NCBI GenBank assembly: GCA_036939355.1
Contig: JALLAP010002273.1
Span: 1 to 12,593, forward strand
Direction: 5' to 3'
Source: Thalassiosira profunda
Taxonomy: Eukaryota; Bacillariophyta; Thalassiosirophyceae; Thalassiosirales; Thalassiosiraceae
Length of the DNA: 12,593 nucleotides
Below, piece after piece: positions 1 through 6,587 of the stretch. Below the pieces are notes generated by a model. It was not told the DNA's origin. It saw only the letters and a list, made by a program, of their open reading frames with translations, and searched no databases. The stretch's first letter is position 1, and each line of letters opens with the position of its first letter. Made by a program: the position numbers and the translations under genes.

Positions 1-877
1 GCTGCGTGCTGGAGAGAACGGGCTTGACCCCTGCCTCGCGAACGGTTTGGCAGTATGCCTTTTTCACGGCCGGCAGCGAGTACGCCCGGATGGCGTTGAC
101 GGCGGACGAGTGGCAGACATTGATGGTTTCTGTCATGAAGGTCCGTAACTCGGTCTCGCTGAACCAGTTCGATTCCTTGCCGTGCCCCGCCTCCTCGTCC
201 CCCACGCATTCCCGGACAGTGATGGTCGGGTCGAAGTGCACGAAGGAGTGTTGGCGCCTCAGGTCCGCATCCGGTCCCTTCGACTGGCCGCTCCTATCAG
301 ATGTGTCGTCGAGGAAGGGAGGCGGTGCAACGTTGCCAAACGTCGCCCGCGGGGGCTCGACGCAGCTCACGCTCCGGGCACGGCGGCCAAACTCGCTCAC
401 ACTCGGCCTGCCCTCCGTCGGCGCCGCGCGCGCGCTGCGATTTCTCCGCAAAATGGACTTGGGACGAGCGCCCGGCGAGGTCAGGCTGTCGGTGCTGCTG
501 AGGGGGCTCAGCATCAGCCCCGGCGGCGGCGTCTTCGGGCCGAGGTGCGGCGACGGCGGCGCGAAGCTGTACACCCCCTTGTAGCTCGGCTCGACCTTCG
601 TCGCGGAGCGCCGGTCTTGCGTCGAGCCGTCGGTGCTGTCGTCCTCCTTGGCGGAGAGGGACGACTGCTGCTTCTTCCAGTACGCGCCGAAGATGGACCG
701 GCGCGGGGGCGTCTGCGGCGATTTGTCCGAGGCGAGGGAGAACTTCTCCAGCATGGAGGCGGTGGACGAGGCGGGAGATTCGCTGAGGGTGGATATTGTG
801 TCTGCATCCGCCCCGGTCGGTGCCCCTTTGCCCGGGCATGGGGAGGCCGGGGCGTTGATCATGATCTGGCTGCACAT
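1..877 (-). CDS. Ser/Pro-rich protein of unknown function, 3' end outside window
   Basis: A minus-strand frame stays open from an ATG at 877-875 to the window edge, giving 292 codons and no stop. An in-frame stop at 934-932 lies upstream and there is no other ATG between, so this start is the simplest choice; an upstream exon is not excluded. The N-terminal 200 residues are low complexity and rich in Ser, Pro and Thr, with many proline-directed phosphosite-like dipeptides (SP/TP near 34, 53, 57, 109, 116, 124, 134) and basic patches such as PPRRSIFGAYWKK (58-69) and SILRRNRS (141-148). A more ordered segment starts near residue 210 with FVHFDPTITVREC, then NWFSETELRTFMTET (237-251) and HSSAVNAIRAYSLPAVKKAY. 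I recall similar F-D-x-x-[TV]-V and W-[FY]-S/T-E-x-E-L patterns in stramenopile proteins, but know no function. It is divergent from the NPL4-like gene. Confidence is good for coding, none for function. Confidence 0.72.
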   Translation of the reverse strand, partial: MCSQIMINAPASPCPGKGAPTGADADTISTLSESPASSTASMLEKFSLASDKSPQTPPRRSIFGAYWKKQQSSLSAKEDDSTDGSTQDRRSATKVEPSYKGVYSFAPPSPHLGPKTPPPGLMLSPLSSTDSLTSPGARPKSILRRNRSARAAPTEGRPSVSEFGRRARSVSCVEPPRATFGNVAPPPFLDDTSDRSGQSKGPDADLRRQHSFVHFDPTITVRECVGDEEAGHGKESNWFSETELRTFMTETINVCHSSAVNAIRAYSLPAVKKAYCQTVREAGVKPVLSSTQ

Positions 878-1195
878 ATCGTCCCGCCGAGGATGACGGG
901 GCACCCGCTGCACTCGCAGGAGTTTATGGGATCAGTTCGCCCTATCCCCGCGAGGAAGCCTCCAGTCCATTATTTGTTTGCCGGGCACTCCGAGTTCGCG
1001 TTTGTGGAACCCTTTTACGCAGTCATCATTCGTTCGTTCAACGCCTTCAAGGTCGATGCGAACTCGACAGGAAATGCGAACTTCAACTTGACCGCCAAGA
1101 CCCCTGAGAAAGAAGGGAGCAAAGTTCAGGGGAGGATGCTCTTCGAATAGCCCCAAAGCGGCATCGTGTCCCTGCAAAGCGGCTGAGCAGGATTA
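878..1195. other. Divergent intergenic spacer, left part
   Basis: This 318-base stretch lies upstream of the Ser/Pro-rich gene on the minus strand. The frames open across it are shadows with no recognisable product. No RNA gene, clear core promoter or long repeat is visible. It probably holds the 5' UTR and promoter of the minus-strand gene. Confidence 0.4.
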
Positions 1196-1454
1196 ACAGT
1201 GTGGGGACTTATCCGGTCAGCCCTTCAGTTTTATCCAGGATTTAGCTACCTGAGTTCCTACGTACATACAGTACCAGTTCCTACACGTATGATACGTACT
1301 AGGCGTACATAGGTCAGGCTGGGCCTGAGGCTGGTCCTGGATGCGCCAAAGCTAGGGGCTGTTACTAGCTTTGAGAACGGATAAACGGATAAATTTCTTA
1401 TCCGAAGTGCCCAAAATGACTGCCATTTTATCCGCGGCTAAGTCCCCACATTGC
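1196..1454. mobile_element. Candidate MITE with 19-bp terminal inverted repeats
   Basis: The segment 1197-1215 (CAGTGTGGGGACTTATCCG) and the reverse complement of 1435-1453 (CAATGTGGGGACTTAGCCG) match at 17 of 19 positions. A TA lies just outside on both sides (1194-1195 and 1455-1456), as expected of a Tc1/mariner/pogo-type target duplication. The interior is more AT-rich than the genes around it and has no plausible ORF. It holds six copies of TTATCC/CGGATAA in both orientations (1209, 1231, 1378, 1386, 1398, 1428), a perfect 8-bp inverted repeat (AAAGCTAG 1348-1355 with CTAGCTTT 1365-1372), and a further inverted repeat spanning 1257-1313. This structure fits a non-autonomous DNA transposon. 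A TA duplication is only two bases, so chance cannot be excluded without finding other genomic copies. Confidence 0.55.
1386..1404. repeat. 7-bp inverted repeat CGGATAA / TTATCCG
   Basis: CGGATAA (1386-1392) and TTATCCG (1398-1404) flank a 5-nt loop, and another direct copy of CGGATAA sits one base upstream at 1378-1384. The same heptamer is part of the left terminal repeat of the candidate MITE, so these look like subterminal transposase-binding repeats or, less likely, transcription-factor sites for the adjacent genes. Confidence 0.45.
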
Positions 1455-1581
1455 TAAGCAGAATTGTGAGTTCAACCGCATTCACGACGGGAAGGCGTGC
1501 GGAAGTGGGAAGGGGGAAGGCACAGATTGCTAAGATCGCTAAAAGGTACTCTATCCTTTCAGAGAGTTATTGATTCCTATG

Positions 1582-1588
1582 TATATAT
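1582..1588 (+). promoter_or_regulatory. TATA-like element upstream of the NPL4-like gene
   Basis: TATATAT lies in an AT-rich patch about 135 bases upstream of the chosen ATG at 1722, between the MITE and the gene. The spacing would allow a 5' UTR of roughly 100 bases. Only position and composition support it. Confidence 0.22.
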
Positions 1589-1721
1589 TTTGAGGTGCAC
1601 CTTCGCCAACACAAGGCCATTTTCAAGTTCTACGTGGAACCTCACATCACACCTTTGCTGCTCCTCTTCCACTCACCTCAACCAAGGCGACCAAGAGGCT
1701 GACCCCGCCACCGTCCACCCG

Positions 1722-3356
1722 ATGCGGCGGCTCCTCTCCCTCCTCCTTCTCGCCATCGCCATCCTCGCCTCGGCGGGGGCGGCGGGGCCCACCGTCCTCC
1801 GCATACGAACCGCCTCCGGGCCCGTCCTCCGCGTACCCCTCCCTAATGAGGATGCGTCGACTACGCTCTCGTCGATCCTCGCTGCGGCGGGGGTGGAGCC
1901 CGACGACGCCGCGAAGTGCCAGGTGGGCCTGCCGGGGAAAGCCGGCGGCGGAGATCCCGACATATTGGATTTGTCGCCAGAGAGTGCGGACGCACACAAG
2001 ACGGCGGCGGAGCTGGGGCTCAAACACGGGAGCCTCATCACGATATTGCCGCCGCCGATGGACAAACCGAGCAAAACAGACGCATCAGCAGATAGCACAA
2101 AGGAGGACGCGGACAGATTCGACCCCTTCCCCGATCTGGCCAAATCCACCTCCTATTCGGCGGCGTCCCGCCGCGCCCGGGCATTGTCGCGGGGAGTCTC
2201 GCGGGGCAGGACGTACGGGGACATATCGCGCGTCCGCAGCACCATGCACGCGGTGGAACCGCAATCCAAAGGCCCTCTAACGAGAGTGTACGTGTGCCAA
2301 GTCGGAGCGGCGCGATTTCAGAACCACTGCATAGTCAGCACGCCGAAAAAGAAGCCAAAACAGCCGCCGGGAAAGAAGCGAAAGGAGGAGAAGCCCAAAG
2401 TGGAGAATCGGGCCGCCCTGCTGTTTGGGACAATCAACAAGGAGCGGGTCGACCAGAGCCGGAAGAAGGCACGAACGTCGCTGTCGAGCACCCACGAGGA
2501 CGACAAGATGTGCGAGGTGGCGAAGGTGCACGCCGTGTGGGAGCCGCCGGGGCAGAAGCCGACGCTGGACGGGAAGCATTACGACGAGGATTGTTTGTTG
2601 TCAGCGTACGCGGCAGATGCGGAGGGCAAGCTCACAAAAGAGTCGGCGACCGACAGAGCCATCCGTGTGGCCGGCTGGCTGGGATTGCAGCCCATCGGGT
2701 GGATGTTCTCCTACGCCGACGAGGATCGGCACGAGGACGGGGACGCCCTGCCCGTGCACGGGAGGGACGCCGCCGTCGGTGCCAAATTGCAGATCGAAAC
2801 GATGAAGCGCCTCGGAAGAGAGGAGGGGCGAAAATTCGTCACGCTGGCGTTGGACGGGAGGGTAGGCGCGACGGAGGCGTTTCAATTGAGCGACGTCTGC
2901 ATGCAAATGGTGGCGGAGGGGGTGGTGGCGCCGCCCGTGGTGGACGAATCACGGCAGAGCACGAGGTTTTTGGATCTGAAGGATCCGGTCGTTGTTTCAG
3001 GGGAAGAAACAAAGAGGTTGGATTCGGTCCTGCTTTTGGTGAACACGGCAATGTTGAGCCACGTTGGGCTGTATTCAGGGGGTACGGATGCACCGGCAGG
3101 GGGCAACGTCAAGCGGGGTTCGGGGGCGCTCCTGGTGAAAACGAGGAAACGGATACTGGCAGCAATGGACAACGGGAGCGGGGTGCTCAAGGAGCTGTGC
3201 GACTTTGATGTTCTCTTGGCTCTGGATTCCTTGCTTGGAAGGGAGGACAGCGAGAAGCTGTGTCTGCTCGTGAGAAAGTATGCACGGGGTCAGAAGAAGG
3301 GCACTGCGCTCGATGCGCATCTGAACCTTGCATTGCAAAGCGTTCTGGGAGGGTAA
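1722..3356 (+). CDS. NPL4-family Cdc48/p97 cofactor with N-terminal signal peptide (candidate SELMA sNpl4)
   Basis: The protein has 544 residues (yeast and human NPL4 are about 580-608). Residues 1-22 are a typical signal peptide (RR, then LLSLLLLAIAILASAGAA). A ubiquitin-like fold follows (about 24-110: TVLRIRTASGPVLRVPL to GLKHGSLITILPP), as in the NPL4 N-terminus. The NPL4/MPN-like domain covers about 228-410 (AALLFGTINK, VHAVWEPPGQ, LGLQPIGWMFSY, KFVTLAL, LSDVCMQMV), and the C-terminal NPL4 helices end in LCDFDVLLALDSLL (492-505). The zinc-finger region of animal and fungal NPL4 has no CxxC pairs here; instead there is a conserved-looking block (about 165-205) and a Lys-rich linker (208-227). 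NPL4 with UFD1 recruits ubiquitylated clients to Cdc48. The leader suggests action in the periplastid compartment of a complex plastid. An in-frame ATG at 1497 would add 75 unlikely residues and bury the signal peptide. NPL4 identity is firm; location is inferred. Confidence 0.85.
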   Translation: MRRLLSLLLLAIAILASAGAAGPTVLRIRTASGPVLRVPLPNEDASTTLSSILAAAGVEPDDAAKCQVGLPGKAGGGDPDILDLSPESADAHKTAAELGLKHGSLITILPPPMDKPSKTDASADSTKEDADRFDPFPDLAKSTSYSAASRRARALSRGVSRGRTYGDISRVRSTMHAVEPQSKGPLTRVYVCQVGAARFQNHCIVSTPKKKPKQPPGKKRKEEKPKVENRAALLFGTINKERVDQSRKKARTSLSSTHEDDKMCEVAKVHAVWEPPGQKPTLDGKHYDEDCLLSAYAADAEGKLTKESATDRAIRVAGWLGLQPIGWMFSYADEDRHEDGDALPVHGRDAAVGAKLQIETMKRLGREEGRKFVTLALDGRVGATEAFQLSDVCMQMVAEGVVAPPVVDESRQSTRFLDLKDPVVVSGEETKRLDSVLLLVNTAMLSHVGLYSGGTDAPAGGNVKRGSGALLVKTRKRILAAMDNGSGVLKELCDFDVLLALDSLLGREDSEKLCLLVRKYARGQKKGTALDAHLNLALQSVLGG

Positions 3357-3619
3357 CTCTACCAACTCAGTTTGCAATAGGTACTGTCTGCAATCTATCA
3401 TCTTTATCCACATGGCCAGGAGACGCAACACAAACCCTCCAGCAAGCCCTTGTGGTGGAGTCTGCAGTCAGGTGTCAGGTGATGGAGGACGGATGGAAGG
3501 ACTCGGAGGCCAAATCAAAGCTCACGCAAAGCACACAAGCAAAAGCAAACCACCTCTGCCATCCGTTGCCACAGGTTGCCACCCCCGCTCCTCCGATAGG
3601 TCGACCGCTCCCACGCGTT

Positions 3620-4942
3620 ATGACGAGCAACGTGCTCTTCTACCTCGCCGTCGCCGCGGGGGGCGCCATCGGTCGAGAATGCACCGCCTTTGCTCCTCCA
3701 CGTGCGGCCCATCGGAGGAGGTGCCAGCGTTCTGTTCCGATGACGCAGTGCCCAGACTTGCAATTACCGTCTGCATTTGCCGATGAAAGGCGGCGGGGGA
3801 GGGAAATATGCGAAGGATTGCAATCTTCCGCTGCTGACGAACAAGGGAGGGATGCCGGTATCGATGGAGATGCAAAAGACAAGAGCTACATCCGGCCGTA
3901 CCTCAAGCAGCTCTTCCTCCTCGCGCGTCCCGTCAACTTTCCCGTGGTCGCTCTGTTCCACGTACTTGGGGTCCACCAGGCGGTGCAAGTATGGGCATCG
4001 GCGTCCGATTCCTCGACAAAGTTGCTGGGGCGGCTGCTGGTCCATCCGTCGATGGTATTGGTGTTGATCTCGCTTCTGCTCGTGACATCTACATCAATGA
4101 TCACCAACGATTACTACGACGCAAAGAATGGAGTGGATGCCGTGAGCGAGGGCGAGGACAACGCCAACGAGCACTACCATCCTCTGGCGCGAGGAGAGGT
4201 TCCAATGAGCACCGCAAAGGCATTTGATTCGTATCTCTACGCCGTGCTCCTCCTATCATCTCCGTTTGTCCCGGGGGTCATACCGCGCCTGTTGGTGATC
4301 GGGGGAGCAATCGTCACGTATCTGTACACGACGCATCTGAAGCCCAAGACATGGATCAAAAACCTGTCTTGTGCGGCATTGGTTGCGATGTCGCCGGTGA
4401 CGAGCGGTCTGGCGGCCTGGAGCGTATTGACGGAGGGGTCCTTCTTGAAGGGCCTGGGTGCTACTGTTGCAGCCGGTGCCGATACGAGTGCCGCAGCAGC
4501 AGTTCCTTTTCACTTGATCTTCCAGAGCCCGCTCTCGTTCTTGGTCGTCTCCCTTTTTGCGGGCATCATGAGCCGAGAAATAACGATGGATATTACAGAT
4601 TTTACGGGTGATGCCAAAGCGGGGATCGAAACAGTCCCTGTGCGCTATGGCAGAGACAAGGCATCGTCGGTGGCACTGGTGTGCTCTCTTGTGTCGGCAT
4701 TTTCGGCAACCTTGGCAGCATTCATGCCTTGGCAGAAACCGGCCATTTGCATTCCTTCCTGGAAATGCCTCCTGACAAACTCGACAGTAAGGAAAGTGGT
4801 TCTCTCGGTGATCGGCAGCTCGATGCTTCTCTACAGGGCCTGCAACGTGTGGCGAACTAAAGGAGACAAATGTGACTTGGCCGAGAAGGCGGTGAGCGAG
4901 AGCTTGATAGCTGTGCTCTTCCTGTTGGGAAGCTTTATGTAG
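3620..4942 (+). CDS. Plastid-targeted UbiA-superfamily prenyltransferase
   Basis: The 440-residue integral membrane protein transfers a polyprenyl group from a diphosphate to an acceptor. Residues 1-23 form a signal peptide, followed at 21-26 by C-T-A|F-A-P, an ASAFAP-type cleavage site with Phe at +1, then an Arg-rich segment (28-37): the bipartite leader for stromal or thylakoid proteins of diatom-type plastids. The first Asp-rich motif is NDYYDAKNGVD (163-173) and the second DITDFTGD (324-331), which bind Mg-diphosphate. About eight hydrophobic segments follow from residue 97 onward. The acceptor is uncertain. NDxxDxxxGxD recalls MenA/ABC4, while HPLARGEV (187-194) and DxxDxxGDxxxGIxTxPVRYG recall chlorophyll synthase, homogentisate prenyltransferases and DGGGP synthase. 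The ATG at 3620 is chosen because the leader begins there; the frame is open upstream without a recognisable product. It lies 263 bases after the NPL4-like gene, on the same strand. Confidence 0.85.
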   Translation: MTSNVLFYLAVAAGGAIGRECTAFAPPRAAHRRRCQRSVPMTQCPDLQLPSAFADERRRGREICEGLQSSAADEQGRDAGIDGDAKDKSYIRPYLKQLFLLARPVNFPVVALFHVLGVHQAVQVWASASDSSTKLLGRLLVHPSMVLVLISLLLVTSTSMITNDYYDAKNGVDAVSEGEDNANEHYHPLARGEVPMSTAKAFDSYLYAVLLLSSPFVPGVIPRLLVIGGAIVTYLYTTHLKPKTWIKNLSCAALVAMSPVTSGLAAWSVLTEGSFLKGLGATVAAGADTSAAAAVPFHLIFQSPLSFLVVSLFAGIMSREITMDITDFTGDAKAGIETVPVRYGRDKASSVALVCSLVSAFSATLAAFMPWQKPAICIPSWKCLLTNSTVRKVVLSVIGSSMLLYRACNVWRTKGDKCDLAEKAVSESLIAVLFLLGSFM

Positions 4943-5256
4943 GCGCAGCATCGCTGGCGGCAAAGCGGCGAAACAGAGGAGTTTGCTACATGAAAATGAG
5001 TTTAGCTGTAATCGATATGAATACTTATTCGGGTTGTCCAAACGCCTTCGTTTCATTGGTACGGGAAAGCAGCACATGAAGCAGCGGTGCAACATTGCTT
5101 CGCAAAAGCTCCTCTTTCGACCTGTCATCGGTTCGCATTTGGCGCTGTCTCCTCTCCCTCACCACAGCCCATCCATCCCTCCTACTTCTTTTCTGGGCGT
5201 TCCTTTCGTTTTTGTGTCCTCTTTAGGAGTGCTGTCTTCAGCGGGCAGAGCTGTCG
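4943..5256. other. Convergent 3'-3' intergenic region
   Basis: The 314 bases between the stops of the prenyltransferase (plus) and J-protein (minus) show no coding signal, repeat or RNA gene. The right half is pyrimidine-rich on the plus strand. No AATAAA polyadenylation signal is visible on the plus strand. It should hold both 3' UTRs. Confidence 0.5.
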
Positions 5257-6373
5257 TCAGCTGGTCAAATCGACGAGATCATCTTGAGTCAGGTCTACAA
5301 TGTATGTCTCACCGCTGGGCGTCCTGGGATGCCTTCCTGGCGGATCTTTCGACCGGTTTTGCTCCTCCTTTGTCTCGATCTTGGCTGGCCGTCGCGTGTG
5401 TTGTGGCTCTGTCGTCGGTCGAGCAGCTGCGGCAGTAGATGCTGCTGCTTCTGATTGGTCGGTTGCATTTTCGATACGCCCGGCGACATTCTCGTCCCGA
5501 ATGGCTGGCAGACTGGCACTCTCTGCGTCGCCAGTAGAGCTAACGGTCGTTGTTGTAGTGCCATCAGGGTTGACTACCGTCTCTTCCCGGCGAGTAACTG
5601 CCTTTCCATCTACTACTTTTGTTGTCGTGGATACCATCCTCGAAGACGCGCCGGGGCCAATTCTTCCCACGTGATATGAGCTGCTGCTGTAGGAAGTAGA
5701 AGAGGATTGTGCTGGAAAGCCACTCATCACGGAACTCGAGCTGAATTGACCAAAGCCACCGAAGGTCGGTGCGTACATTGCTGCTGAGGAAGGACCGCTG
5801 ACGAACGAAGGAGCAAAGCCCATGCTATTTTCGTCAAAGGCGTGCATGTCACCGAAGGTGCGCCGGAAGAGTTCGAAGGGATCTGAGAAATGCCCAAAGC
5901 TTCCAAATCCAAATGGATCTCTCTGGCCAAATGGATCGAGGCCAAACGCCCCGGAATAAGGAGTGGAGGCAGCCGGTGCCGCAGCCGTGTCTGTGAACGA
6001 AGGATGGGAAGCCCCAGCCCCACCTCCTCTGGTCAATAACTCGTACGCCGCTGATATCTCCGCGAACTTTGCCGTTGCCTTCTTCTTCTCCTCTTCTTCG
6101 TGTACTCGGTCTGGGTGATATTTCATAGCAAGTCGACGGTATGCGGCCTTGATTTGCGCAGGGCTGGCATCGCGCGACACTCCAAGAACTGCAGACACGA
6201 GGTCAGAGGTGAATATATGTTTTGGTTTACTACATCAAGCATCTTCTAAGCAAGCAGCGCGTACCTTCGTATGGATCCTTCGTTCGTCGATAAGGGTCAC
6301 TGCGCCCTCGACGCCCACCTCCACCCCCGATGCCATAGCCATCCCCGCCGCTGAAGGTTTGATAATGGAACAT
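5257..6373 (-). CDS. DNAJB-like J-domain co-chaperone with C-terminal tandem SIM-like motifs (2 exons)
   Basis: Exon 1 is 6373-6265 and exon 2 is 6188-5257, joined across a 76-nt GT-AG intron; the junction restores the J-domain opening [13 protein letters not shown]. The product has 346 residues. The J domain is at about 33-95 with the Hsp70-activating HPD at 61-63 (MKYHPDR). A Gly/Phe-rich stretch follows ([20 protein letters not shown], then [12 protein letters not shown]), then a Ser-rich region and a segment [20 protein letters not shown] that resembles the human DNAJB6/B2 S-T-S-T-x-x-V-x-G-[KR]-x-[IV]-T block. No Zn-finger or CTD client domains are seen, so it is not a DnaJ/DNAJA protein. 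The last 16 residues carry IVDLT (333-337) and LVDLT (341-345), each a SUMO-interacting-motif match in an acidic context. No signal peptide, so cytosol or nucleus is likely. Confidence 0.88.
6189..6264 (-). other. Intron of the J-protein gene (76 nt)
   Basis: On the minus strand the donor is GAAG|GTACGC and the acceptor CTGCAG|TTCTTGG. Splicing in phase 1 joins a Gly-rich N-terminus to the J domain with exactly the family sequence YEVLGVS. Without the upstream exon, exon 2 has no ATG at its 5' end. Confidence 0.88.
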
Positions 6374-6587
6374 TGCTTCTGTGGTTGTGAAATTATGCGC
6401 ACAGTGGAGAAGCAGGAGACATCTCTCTCGCTCTCTTGAGTTCTGTCACCGATTTCTTTGGAGGAGTTCGCATCGCATCGGTCCTTCTTGATTGATGTCA
6501 CAGTGCTTCAGACCAGTGGTTATGGTTGAGGTTCTCATCTCATCGAATCTCACCAGCTGATCCAGAGCAATGTGCGCGCGAGTCCAG

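Noticed and set aside
297..875. Minus-strand 192-codon frame starting at a GTG
   Set aside because: It is Arg/Ala/Gln-rich, needs a non-ATG start, and is shifted from the frame that begins at ATG 877 and stays open to the window edge.
182..1150. Plus-strand open frame of 322 codons
   Set aside because: It lies opposite the Ser/Pro-rich gene and consists of Arg/Ala/Gly-rich shadow sequence; the minus frame has more natural composition and ordered motifs.
1497..1721. In-frame upstream extension of the NPL4-like protein from an ATG at 1497
   Set aside because: The extra 75 residues look like translated AT-rich intergenic DNA and would place a textbook signal peptide in the middle of the protein.
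3260..3619. Upstream extension of the prenyltransferase frame
   Set aside because: It overlaps the end of the NPL4-like gene and the spacer in another frame; the bipartite plastid leader begins at 3620.
4256..5128. Minus-strand frame of 290 codons
   Set aside because: It is antisense to the prenyltransferase C-terminal half, with a Cys/His/Arg-rich composition and no recognisable domain.
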